The notes beneath the pieces were generated by a model. It was not told where the DNA came from. It saw only the letters and a program-made list of their open reading frames with translations, and ran no database searches. Source: an uncultured Clostridia bacterium (GTDB lineage: Bacteria > Bacillota > Clostridia > Christensenellales > CAG-1252). From it: a stretch of DNA of 34,415 nt. The DNA is taken from positions 1-34,415 of the forward strand of contig CAMOUZ010000002.1 of the NCBI GenBank assembly GCA_946626795.1, given 5' to 3'. The translations under genes were made by a program, and so were the position numbers. Shown one piece after another: positions 23,268-30,930 of this stretch. Numbering within the stretch: position 1 is the stretch's first letter; each line of letters opens with the position of its first letter.

Positions 23268-23636
23268 ATGGCTCGTATATCCGGTGTAGATTTGCCAAGG
23301 GAAAAAAGGCTCGAGATCGGTTTGACTTATATCTTCGGTATAGGTCTCGCGACTTCGCGCAAAATTTTGGCAGCGACAGGGATCAGCCCTGATATCAGGG
23401 TGAAAGATTTGGCAGAAAGCGATGTAGCCATACTCAGAGACTATATCGAAAAGAATCTGCATGTTGAAGGCGATTTGAAGCGCGAGATCGATATGAATAT
23501 CAAGAGACTTCGCGAGATCGGATCGTATCGCGGCGTCCGTCACAGAAAAGGCTTGCCCGTCAGAGGACAAAGCAGCAAGAGGAACGCTCGTACCCGTAAA
23601 GGTCCGAGACGTACCGTCGGCCGTTCTAAGAAATAA
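23268..23636 (+). CDS. rpsM: 30S ribosomal protein S13
   Basis: Forms bridges to the 50S subunit and contacts the P-site tRNA. The 122-aa product begins MARISGVDLPREKRLEIGLT and includes GIGLATSRKILAATGI near residue 24 and the basic end RGLPVRGQSS-type stretch, here HRKGLPVRGQSSKRNARTRK. The site is ATGGAGGTATTTTA. It is the first gene after the long gap and so may have its own control. Confidence 0.97.
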   Translation: MARISGVDLPREKRLEIGLTYIFGIGLATSRKILAATGISPDIRVKDLAESDVAILRDYIEKNLHVEGDLKREIDMNIKRLREIGSYRGVRHRKGLPVRGQSSKRNARTRKGPRRTVGRSKK

Positions 23637-23650
23637 GGGAGGACGCAATC

Positions 23651-24043
23651 ATGGCAGTTAAGAAAAGTGTGACGAAAAAGCGCAAGGACATTACGCGTGT
23701 TGACAGGGGACAGGCTCATATCCAATGTTCCTTCAATAACACGATCATCACCATCACGGACACGCAGGGAAATGCGATCAGCGCGTCGAGCGCCGGCAAG
23801 CTCGGTCTCCGCGGCTCCAAGAAGAGCACTCCCTATGCGGCGCAGATGGTCATGGAAGACGCGGCTAAGGCAGCAAAAGAGCACGGCTTAAAGTCGGTGG
23901 ACGTTTTCGTGAAGGGCCCGGGACAGGGCAGAGAATCCGCGATCCGCGCTCTCCAAAACGTGGAGATCGCAGTGACCTCGATTCAGGACGTGTCCCCCAT
24001 CCCGCATAACGGTTGCCGCCCGCCCAAGCGCAGAAGGTTATAG
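23651..24043 (+). CDS. rpsK: 30S ribosomal protein S11
   Basis: Part of the platform of the 30S subunit. The 130-aa product has AHIQCSFNNTIITITDTQGN near residue 22, the RGSKKSTPYAAQMV block and the signature DVSPIPHNGCRPPKRRRL at the C-terminus, all intact. The ribosome binding site is GGGAGGACGCAATC. It follows rpsM by 14 bases. Confidence 0.98.
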   Translation: MAVKKSVTKKRKDITRVDRGQAHIQCSFNNTIITITDTQGNAISASSAGKLGLRGSKKSTPYAAQMVMEDAAKAAKEHGLKSVDVFVKGPGQGRESAIRALQNVEIAVTSIQDVSPIPHNGCRPPKRRRL

Positions 24044-24056
24044 GAGGTAGAAGAAT

Positions 24057-24713
24057 ATGGCTAAGTATACAGGACCGGCTTGTCGCTTGTGCAGAAGAGA
24101 GGGTGAGAAATTATACCTCAAAGGCGACAGATGTTATAATATCAGCAGTGACGGCACGCAGGGCAGGAAGCTCTGTCCCTTGGAGAAGGGACGCATCAAT
24201 CCTCCCGGTCCCGTCAAGACCGGCAGGAGAAAGGTGTCTGCGTACGCCCTCCAGCTCCGTGAGAAGCAGAAGACCAAGAGAGCTTACGGCATCATGGAGA
24301 AGCAGTTCCGTATATACCACGAGAAAGCAGAGCGCATGAAGGGTATCACGGGTGAAAACATGCTTATCCTCATCGAGCGCAGGCTGGATAACGTGGTCTT
24401 CCGTCTCGGTATCGGCGGCAGCAGAGCGCAGGCGAGACAGATCGTGAATCACGGCCACATCACCGTGAACGGGAAAAACGTTAATATTCCTTCTTACTTG
24501 GTATCCGCAGGCGACGTCATCGCCGTCAAGGAGAGTAAGCAGGGCAAGAAGATCTTTGAGGCTGTGAAAGAAGTGGGCGCGAAGTCCGCTCTCCCGCAGT
24601 GGCTCGAATTCGATAAGAGCACGCTCACCGGAAAAGTGTTGCAATTGCCGAAGCGCGAGGACATCGACCTCAGGATCAAGGAGCACATGATCGTCGAGTT
24701 GTACTCCAAGTAA
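24057..24713 (+). CDS. rpsD: 30S ribosomal protein S4, cysteine-containing, with an N-terminal insertion
   Basis: Nucleates 30S assembly and in other bacteria represses the alpha operon. The 218-aa product has Cys9, Cys12, Cys26 and a fourth at Cys40. In zinc-binding S4 proteins the last pair is normally spaced C-x4-C (Cys26/Cys31), so about nine residues appear inserted here. The following segment is also atypical (KGRINPPGPVKTGRRK in place of RRxYPPGQHG). The rest is standard: LQLREKQKTKRAYGI, then ENMLILIERRLDNVVFRLG and the S4 domain with ARQIVNHGHITVNGK. Confidence 0.95.
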   Translation: MAKYTGPACRLCRREGEKLYLKGDRCYNISSDGTQGRKLCPLEKGRINPPGPVKTGRRKVSAYALQLREKQKTKRAYGIMEKQFRIYHEKAERMKGITGENMLILIERRLDNVVFRLGIGGSRAQARQIVNHGHITVNGKNVNIPSYLVSAGDVIAVKESKQGKKIFEAVKEVGAKSALPQWLEFDKSTLTGKVLQLPKREDIDLRIKEHMIVELYSK

Positions 24714-24728
24714 TAAAGGAGGGATATT

Positions 24729-25685
24729 ATGATAAAGATCAAGACACCGCAAATAAACGCAACGGAAAGTGTGGACGCTTCGACCGCTACGATCACCGTA
24801 GAGCCCTTGGAGAAAGGCCTTGGCACGACCCTTGGCAATGCTCTCCGCAGGATGCTTCTCTCCGACCTGCCCGGTGTGGCTGCTGTCGGTATCAAGATCG
24901 CCGGCGTTATGCATGAGTTCTCCACGATCCCGAACGTTGTCGAAGACGTGGTGGATATCATTTTGAATATCAAAGGGCTGGCATTCAAGGCAAGTTCTCC
25001 CTTGGAGGACGGCGAGAGAGTCGTCGTCACCATCAAGACGAACACCCCCGGTCCCGTGCTCGGAAAGGATATCGACTGCGGGATGAATCTCACCGTTGTC
25101 AACGGAGATCATCATATCTGCACGATCAATGAAGGCGGCGAGCTCGATATGGAGATCACCGTGGCGAGCGGCAGAGGGTATGTCGGCGCGGATAAAAATA
25201 AGACGGCGGAGCAGCCCATCGGCTATATCCCCGTGGACAGCATCTTCACGCCCGTTTTGGCGGCGAGCTATGCCGTCGAAGACGCTCGTGTCGGACAGGA
25301 TATCAATTATGATAGGCTTGTCCTCAACGTGAAGACGAATGGCACCACCCCCGCGAAAGAGACTCTTTCCCTCGCGGCAAAGATCTTGGACGAGCACGCA
25401 AAGCTCTTCATCAATCTCTGTGACACCGTGCCCGATCTCGACATCTTGAAGCCGGACGAGCCCGATCCTACGCTCACCTATCTTGAAAAGACGATCGAGG
25501 ATCTCGATCTCTCCGTCCGTTCTTATAACTGCTTGAAGAGAGCGGGTATCCATACCGTAGGCGACCTCATCGAGAAGTCCGAGAACGAGATGTTGAAGGT
25601 GCGTAACCTTGGACAAAAGTCCCTTGACGAAGTGATCAGGAAGCTCGCAGAGCTCGGTCTGGCGCTCCGCAGTAACGACGAATAA
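24729..25685 (+). CDS. rpoA: RNA polymerase alpha subunit
   Basis: Scaffold for RNA polymerase assembly and DNA/activator contact. The 318-aa product has the N-terminal domain motif TTLGNALRRMLLSDLPGVA near residue 34 and a C-terminal domain from about 245: SVRSYNCLKRAGIHTVGDLI, then VRNLGQKSLDEV, containing the UP-element-binding residues. This matters because the operon promoter has an A/T-rich upstream region. AAAGGAGGGATATT precedes the ATG. Confidence 0.98.
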   Translation: MIKIKTPQINATESVDASTATITVEPLEKGLGTTLGNALRRMLLSDLPGVAAVGIKIAGVMHEFSTIPNVVEDVVDIILNIKGLAFKASSPLEDGERVVVTIKTNTPGPVLGKDIDCGMNLTVVNGDHHICTINEGGELDMEITVASGRGYVGADKNKTAEQPIGYIPVDSIFTPVLAASYAVEDARVGQDINYDRLVLNVKTNGTTPAKETLSLAAKILDEHAKLFINLCDTVPDLDILKPDEPDPTLTYLEKTIEDLDLSVRSYNCLKRAGIHTVGDLIEKSENEMLKVRNLGQKSLDEVIRKLAELGLALRSNDE

Positions 25686-25703
25686 TCAGGAGGCAGAAGA
25701 AAT

Positions 25704-26213
25704 ATGAATCAAAGGAAATTGGGAAGACCGACAGATCAGCGCATGGCGATCTTGAAGAATGAAGTGTCCGAGCTCCTGTGGTACGGAAGACTCGAAATCA
25801 CGTTCGATCGCGCGAAAGAGGTCAGCCGCATGGCGGAAAAGCTCTTGACCCTCGCGATCAAGACCTATGATGACACTGTCGAAGTGGTAAAAGAAAAAGT
25901 CAATCTGAAAAACGAGAAAGTCTCCGTGAAGTTTATCAATGACGGCACGAAGAAGCTCGCGGCGAGGAGAAAGCTCATGGCGTCTCTCGTCGACATTCAG
26001 GAAGCGAAGGGCGCGAAAGAGAGCAAGAGCAAATACGCGGCGAGGACGAAGGACATCAAGCATCCCTTGGTGGAGAAGATCTTCAATGAGTATGCGCCGA
26101 GATATAAAGAGCGCAATGATAAGCAGACGCAGGGCGGCGGTTACACCCGTATCATTCGTATGGGTCAAAGACGCGGCGACGCGGCGGAGATGGCGATCAT
26201 CGAGCTTATCTGA
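25704..26213 (+). CDS. rplQ: 50S ribosomal protein L17, enlarged
   Basis: The last gene of the operon. The opening RKLGRPTDQRMAILKN is canonical and the C-terminus YTRIIRMGQRRGDAAEMAIIEL is diagnostic. At 169 aa it is well above the usual 113-130. Extra residues lie between about 50 and 85 (DDTVEVVKEKVNLKNEKVSV region) and between 100 and 120 (AKESKSKYAARTKD). Both are charged and probably surface-exposed; enlarged L17 occurs in some other Clostridia. CAGGAGGCAG precedes the ATG. Confidence 0.95.
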   Translation: MNQRKLGRPTDQRMAILKNEVSELLWYGRLEITFDRAKEVSRMAEKLLTLAIKTYDDTVEVVKEKVNLKNEKVSVKFINDGTKKLAARRKLMASLVDIQEAKGAKESKSKYAARTKDIKHPLVEKIFNEYAPRYKERNDKQTQGGGYTRIIRMGQRRGDAAEMAIIELI

Positions 26214-26234
26214 TCTTCGATAATAAGGTAAAGC

Positions 26235-26268
26235 AAGGCGAGAGGATGACTCCCGCCTTCTTTTTTAT
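26235..26268 (+). terminator. Rho-independent terminator of the ribosomal operon
   Basis: AAGGCG (26235-26240) pairs with CGCCTT (26254-26259), with an inner GAG/CTC extension and a 5-base loop, followed by TTCTTTTTT-type T-run up to 26267. It lies 22 bases after the rplQ stop. Confidence 0.85.
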
Positions 26269-26287
26269 CTTCGGAATCAAGTCTTAT

Positions 26288-26337
26288 GAAAAGAAGCCCT
26301 ATTTTCTCCTTTCACCGGGGAAATAGGACTTTTTCGA
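26288..26337. terminator. Second, probably bidirectional terminator
   Basis: CCTATTT (26298-26304) pairs with AAATAGG (26321-26327), extended outward by GAAAAGAAG against CTTTTTC across one mismatch. There are T-runs on the plus strand after the stem and on the minus strand before it. It can end both the ribosomal transcript and the convergent gene at 26345. Confidence 0.72.
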
Positions 26338-26344
26338 AATAAAA

Positions 26345-26845
26345 TCAATTATTGTGAAACAAGAATACGAAGGTGATCGCCACCGCTACGACGATGAGGA
26401 CGAGCAACGTGATCGAGATCCCGAGGAGGATCTTGTAAGAAACGGGTCTTTTTTCTTCGCGCTTCACCACTTTCGCGAGAAGCGTCGTGGATACGATGGC
26501 AAAGATGAGAGCGGGGCCTCCGCTGAAGAACATCATGACGAGGAAGATCGGCACGGCGAAGAGGGCAGTGAAGACCGCTTCGCCCGCGGAATCCGTCGTC
26601 GCGATATTGAAAAGCGAGGAGAAGAACGTTGCCGCGATGACCGCAAATGCCGCAAAGAAGACGCAGAGCAGGACAAAGAAGACGACAGCGGCGGCTTTCG
26701 GCCCTTTCTTATATGCTTTTTTGCGCTCCACCGCGGAGATCTCTTCGAGAGAGGGCTCCGCGGAAAGTGGCTCAGCGGGGGTATTTTGGGGTAAATCCAA
26801 AAGATTGAGCTCTTCTTGCTCGGTTTTTTCGTCGAATTCGCTCAT
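26345..26845 (-). CDS. Small multi-pass membrane protein with an acidic tail (unnamed, 166 aa)
   Basis: I do not recognise the family. The start is ATG 26845 on the minus strand, with AAAGGAGGAAATAAA before it; a longer in-frame reading of 34 codons has no such site. Residues 1-45 are acidic and Glu/Pro-containing. Hydrophobic spans cover about 51-80, 91-125 (possibly two) and 137-163. The short loop EEKRPVSYK between spans is basic. The C-terminus ends at LFHNN with no domain. It is convergent with the ribosomal operon and divergent from the large gene at 27242. Confidence 0.7.
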   Translation of the reverse strand: MSEFDEKTEQEELNLLDLPQNTPAEPLSAEPSLEEISAVERKKAYKKGPKAAAVVFFVLLCVFFAAFAVIAATFFSSLFNIATTDSAGEAVFTALFAVPIFLVMMFFSGGPALIFAIVSTTLLAKVVKREEKRPVSYKILLGISITLLVLIVVAVAITFVFLFHNN

Positions 26846-26872
26846 TTTATTTCCTCCTTTCGGTATAAACAT

Positions 26873-26901
26873 ATTATAACAAAACATTCTTCGCGAGACA
26901 A
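26873..26901 (-). promoter_or_regulatory. Promoter of the small membrane protein gene
   Basis: On the minus strand: TTGTCT (26901-26896), a 17-base spacer, TATAAT (26878-26873). The -10 box is 27 bases from the start codon. Confidence 0.6.
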
Positions 26902-27241
26902 TACATTTCCGCCGTATTGTCAACGCAGGATTACGAGAATGTCGCAAAAAGGTGTTTTTCTCTTAGTTTTGCCCATTTTGCGAAAAAAGATACCGGTCGG
27001 ACGAATTATTAAGAATTCTTAATATTAATTAAAAGGAATAAATTCTATGCTATAATAATGAAACGAGAGACTATGCCCTCGCGTGTTTTTCCGTAGGAAC
27101 GTTGATTTTTTCGAGATGTTCTATGGGGACGGGCGAAGGAAAGGGCCTCTCCGAACGCGACGAACAAGCAAAAGAAAGCGCAATTTTGCTGCCGAAACTG
27201 CATTTTGCAACTCTTTTGCATTGTTTGCTTTGGAGGTTACA
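26902..27241 (+). promoter_or_regulatory. Divergent intergenic region with extended -10 promoter and long leader
   Basis: No gene is visible. TGC-TATAAT with the -10 at 27051-27056 is an extended -10 promoter matching the one at 3416-3424; its -35 region is poor but the upstream DNA is strongly A/T-rich. A leader of about 180 bases follows. Near its end TTTTGC occurs at 27184, 27203 and 27214, with TTTGC at 27224, and TGCATTTTGCA (27199-27209) is nearly palindromic. Confidence 0.5.
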
Positions 27242-29965
27242 TTGGCGGACAAGAAGAGTTCTGACAACAAGGAACGTATCGAAGAAACTTCGACTGTGAG
27301 TGAAGAGAGCTTGGAAACGTTTGACAAAGAACCGGAGGTCGCTGTGAGCTCCCCCTCGGAGGACGAGAGGAACTCTTCTCCTGTCATTGCGGAGAAGGCA
27401 GTCGAGACCCTTCCCGCGGAGGACGTCATCCCCGCGGATCTTGTTTTGTCCGAAGCTCCGACGGAGGAAGCTTCGACGGAGTCTCCCGTAGCGGAAGCCT
27501 CCGTTTCGGAGACGGAAGAGCCGAGCTCCGAGGAGACGCCCACAGAAGAGCCGATCCCCGAAGAGATTGCGTCCGAAATCCCCGAAAAAGGCGCGAAAGA
27601 ACCTCTTGAAGAGGAAAGCGCGGAAACGCCCGCGGCCGAAGGCGTAGCGTCCGCCGAAGAAGATTCGCAAGCGGAAGCGCTCGCTCTCTCCGTGGATGAC
27701 GTGCCCGTCGTAGTGCCCGCGGAGCCCGTTGCGGAAACGCCGACGGAAGCGGCGGAAGAGGCGCCCGCAGAAAACGCGGAAGGTGACTTCGTGATGGATG
27801 AAGACTATCTGAAAGCCTTTATGGAAGAGGGCGAGATGGACGATTTCATCTACGGCGGAAACTTCGAAGAGAGGCAAGAGCTCTTGGACAAGATCGCCGA
27901 TAACGCCGAGACTCTCGCGGAAGAAGGCACGGAACTTTTGGAGCGTCAGGCGAAAGAGCAGGAAGAGAAGAAAGACGAGGTCCGCTATAACGAAAAAGGC
28001 GAGCCCATCGACGAGAAGGGCAGAGCCATCTTAAAGCGCAGTCTCGAAAATAAGCTCATTCTCGCCGACACGCGTGAACGCAGATATTACAACAAGCTCA
28101 AAAACGCCATCCTTGCATATCAAGGCGTGAAGGCGGAGATGCAGGTCGCGACGGAGGTCTTCCGCGCGAATAAGCAGGTCGTGGCGCGTCTCGCTCTGGC
28201 AGGGTATACGCGCATCTATTTCGCATTGAATCCCGATGAGTTCGACATCGACAGATATAAGCAGTCCAATGCGACGGAATATGATTTCGAAGACACGCAG
28301 ATGATGATCCGCGTTCGCGACGACGACGAATACGCCATCGCCATCGAGCTCCTCACTTTGATGATGGGCGCGCTCGGCGTGGACAAGGCGGAGAAATACG
28401 AGGAAGAGGATTTCCTGCAATATTTCCCCCGTCGCGAGGACGCAGTCCTCGACGCGAAAGGCAAGTATCTTGTCTCGGAGGAGAAGGACACGCAGACCCT
28501 TCAAAAGGAAAAGCGTGCGGAAGAGCGTAAAGCCGCCGGCATCTCGGAAGAAGTCGAGCCCGAAGCCCCCGCTCCGGAGGAAGAGGAAAAAGAAGAGCCC
28601 ATCGTCATCCTCCCGCTCACCCTCGAAAACAAGATCCACCAAACCACGAATACCATCAAGCTCTTGTACAGCAAGTTGAAGAACGAGCTTTTGTCCTTCA
28701 AGACGGTGAAGAGCGAGATGAATGTCAAGAATGAGAATTTCAAAGCGGGCAAGCATATCATCGCGCGTATGACCGTGATCAACGAGAACGTGCGTCTCTA
28801 TCTCGCTTTGGATCCCAAGGCGTATTCCACGCGGAAATACGGACATAAGGACGCTTCCGACCAGAAGGATTACGAAGGCACCGTTTTGATGATGAAGATC
28901 GCGGGAGAGAAGGAGCGTTTGAACGCCGTCAAGCTCATTCAGGAGCTGATGACCGCCAATAAGCTCGAACGCAATTCCCGCTATGTATACGTTCCCTTTG
29001 CGGAGAAATATCCTTATATCAAGAACGGCGTCTTTAAGGGCGACGAGGATAAGCCGCGGATCAAGCATACGGGTGACGAATACGCGGATATCTATGGCGA
29101 GCTGACCGAGCATCTCCGTTCTCAGCTCGGGATGAAGGATGCTTGGGGCGTCCCGAAAGGATACACTGCGGAAGACGGCGTCACGGCGAAAGACCTTCTC
29201 GAACTGCAACGTAGCAAGGCGAAGACGCTGAACGCGGGCGTCGCGCTCGCCACTCCCATCGTGCATTTCTACGACGCGGCGATCGACGAAGAAGGCAAAG
29301 TGCAGTACGTAAACGTCCAGCAGATCTTGAATGATAAATTCCTCGGCAAGATGCTCCCGCAGGAGTATTTCGCCATCGCGGAGGGCAGCCCCCGCATCGA
29401 AGAATTGAATTTCATCGCGCTTGAAATCGTGACCAAGGATTGCAATGAGAATCCCGATCTTCGCTTCGTCGTGAAGATCAGCTGTCGTCTCCTCTTGAAA
29501 CAAGAGACTTTGACCAAGCTCGTGGATAAAATGAAGACCGAGCACGGGAATCTCATCCTCGCTTTCGACTGCGCGATGCTGGAAGCTTTGGGCTTTGCGG
29601 GCGTCAGCGCGATCAATACGTTGAAGTCGCAAGGCGCGCTCATCATGATCGATAATGCGGAGAGCGCGAGTATGCGCGTCCTCACGGAGTACGATTTCGA
29701 TTATTTGAGACTGGATGCGAGGTATTATAACGGGGACAGCTTGAAGCGTCTCGCGCACCTCGATATGATCACGGGCTATGCCGCCGTGCAGAATATCGTG
29801 ACTACCTCCATCAATTGCGAGCATAAAGAAGAAGCTCGCATTCTCCTCGATCACGGAGTGAAAGTGATACAGGGCGACGCGGTCGCGCGCCCGATGAGAC
29901 TTATCAATCTGGCGCTGACGAATATCAAGCCGGTGCCGAAGGTAAAGAAGGATGGCAAGCAATAA
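27242..29965 (+). CDS. Large protein with acidic tail, two repeat domains and a degenerate EAL-like domain (TTG start)
   Basis: No named gene is recognised. The TTG at 27242 follows TTTGGAGGTTACA, so I use it; the frame is open further upstream but without a ribosome binding site. The product is 907 aa. Residues 1-215 are a Glu/Pro/Ala/Ser tail. Two related domains lie near 264-380 and 459-577, sharing LENK, YxKLKN, VKxEM, ExFxAxK, AR and ALxP; similar units occur in uncharacterised Firmicutes proteins, from memory. From about 660 to the end the order of elements matches an EAL phosphodiesterase fold (FVVKISCRLLL, then LKSQGALIMIDNAESAS, then GVKVIQGDAVARP). The EAL motif, the DDFG pair and the later catalytic Glu are not present, so catalysis is unlikely. 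No signal peptide or membrane span, so probably cytoplasmic. It overlaps the next gene by 14 bases. Confidence 0.72.
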   Translation: MADKKSSDNKERIEETSTVSEESLETFDKEPEVAVSSPSEDERNSSPVIAEKAVETLPAEDVIPADLVLSEAPTEEASTESPVAEASVSETEEPSSEETPTEEPIPEEIASEIPEKGAKEPLEEESAETPAAEGVASAEEDSQAEALALSVDDVPVVVPAEPVAETPTEAAEEAPAENAEGDFVMDEDYLKAFMEEGEMDDFIYGGNFEERQELLDKIADNAETLAEEGTELLERQAKEQEEKKDEVRYNEKGEPIDEKGRAILKRSLENKLILADTRERRYYNKLKNAILAYQGVKAEMQVATEVFRANKQVVARLALAGYTRIYFALNPDEFDIDRYKQSNATEYDFEDTQMMIRVRDDDEYAIAIELLTLMMGALGVDKAEKYEEEDFLQYFPRREDAVLDAKGKYLVSEEKDTQTLQKEKRAEERKAAGISEEVEPEAPAPEEEEKEEPIVILPLTLENKIHQTTNTIKLLYSKLKNELLSFKTVKSEMNVKNENFKAGKHIIARMTVINENVRLYLALDPKAYSTRKYGHKDASDQKDYEGTVLMMKIAGEKERLNAVKLIQELMTANKLERNSRYVYVPFAEKYPYIKNGVFKGDEDKPRIKHTGDEYADIYGELTEHLRSQLGMKDAWGVPKGYTAEDGVTAKDLLELQRSKAKTLNAGVALATPIVHFYDAAIDEEGKVQYVNVQQILNDKFLGKMLPQEYFAIAEGSPRIEELNFIALEIVTKDCNENPDLRFVVKISCRLLLKQETLTKLVDKMKTEHGNLILAFDCAMLEALGFAGVSAINTLKSQGALIMIDNAESASMRVLTEYDFDYLRLDARYYNGDSLKRLAHLDMITGYAAVQNIVTTSINCEHKEEARILLDHGVKVIQGDAVARPMRLINLALTNIKPVPKVKKDGKQ

Positions 29966-30920
29966 GAACGCCGAAAAAACGCCCGAGCAGATCTTGCAGG
30001 ACCAAATACGCGCGGATAAAGAATACGTTATCAAGAATAAGCGTGTTCGCCGTCAGACGCGCAGGAGAGCGATCATTATCATTCTCTTGATCTTTTTGCT
30101 TATCATCGCCCTGCTTGCCGGTGCGACGTATGCGATTATGCGTTTCGTGGACGAGAGCAATTTCCGCGTGACTGTTACCCAGACAGGCACGCAATGGCTC
30201 TCTCTTTCCAAAGACAAAGGATTCTCGGACGGAGGCCGAAGCGTTTTGGACGTCTCCGCACCCAAGAATATGGATAACGTCACGCTCTGCAATCAACTGG
30301 ACGAGATGTTGCAGGATATGATCGCGACAGACGGCACCTATGAGGGCAGAGGGGCGGATACCTATTACATCGCCTCCACCTTCTATCTGACGAATAGCGG
30401 CACGAAAGACGCGCAGTACAATGAGAGCATCACGCTCGAGCGCGCGTTGCGTAATATGGATAAAGCGATCCGCATCATTTTGGTCAAGGATACGGACATC
30501 GAAGACGATTCGCTCGGCGAGATCGTCGCGTACGCCGCCTATGCTTCGGATGAGAACGGCAACGACCTTTTGGATGAAAACGGGCAGCCTATTCGCGAAG
30601 AAGTGGTGCCCGAGGTCGGCTATAAGCCGAAGGAGACGCTTTGGTATGACGGGCTCACCTTCGACGAGGCGGATCTCGATGAGAACGGCGTATGGTACGC
30701 GAAGCCTTTCGTCGGAAACGGATACGTGCATAAGAGCGAGTTTTATCCCATTACGCCCGGACAAAAGATCAAATACACCGTTTTGATCTGGCTTGAAGGA
30801 CAGGATCCGCAATGTGTGGGTGATAATGACAGCTTGGTCGATGCCGAAAGAGGCATTCTCGGCGGACAGGTGAAGCTTTCGGTCGAGTTCACGACGGCAA
30901 ATACGGTGGAAATTAAATAG
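29952..30920 (+). CDS. Single-pass exported protein, TasA/camelysin-like candidate
   Basis: A 322-aa protein of uncertain family. Residues 1-39 are polar then very basic, 40-62 form one hydrophobic segment ending in AGATYA, and the rest is outside. The export signal is like SipW-type substrates, whose signals often end in a similar A-x-A region. The exterior part is beta-rich with YYIASTFYLTNSGTKDAQYN near residue 138 and a closing KYTVLIWLEGQDPQC then GGQVKLSVEF, which resembles the end of TasA/camelysin-type proteins. The next gene is a SipW-like peptidase, which supports the reading. It starts inside the previous gene and shares its transcript. Alternatively it could be an unrelated membrane-anchored beta protein. 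Confidence 0.6.
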   Translation: MASNKNAEKTPEQILQDQIRADKEYVIKNKRVRRQTRRRAIIIILLIFLLIIALLAGATYAIMRFVDESNFRVTVTQTGTQWLSLSKDKGFSDGGRSVLDVSAPKNMDNVTLCNQLDEMLQDMIATDGTYEGRGADTYYIASTFYLTNSGTKDAQYNESITLERALRNMDKAIRIILVKDTDIEDDSLGEIVAYAAYASDENGNDLLDENGQPIREEVVPEVGYKPKETLWYDGLTFDEADLDENGVWYAKPFVGNGYVHKSEFYPITPGQKIKYTVLIWLEGQDPQCVGDNDSLVDAERGILGGQVKLSVEFTTANTVEIK

Positions 30921-30930
30921 GAGAAAACAG

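Noticed and set aside
27083..27241. N-terminal extension of the EAL-like protein by 53 codons
   Set aside because: The upstream part has no ribosome binding site and a basic composition unlike the acidic tail, while TTG 27242 follows a strong GGAGG.
28031..30034. Long minus-strand open frames opposite the EAL-like and surface protein genes (also 7390-9426 and 29925-31478)
   Set aside because: They mirror real genes with plus-strand ribosome binding sites and have no recognisable domains.
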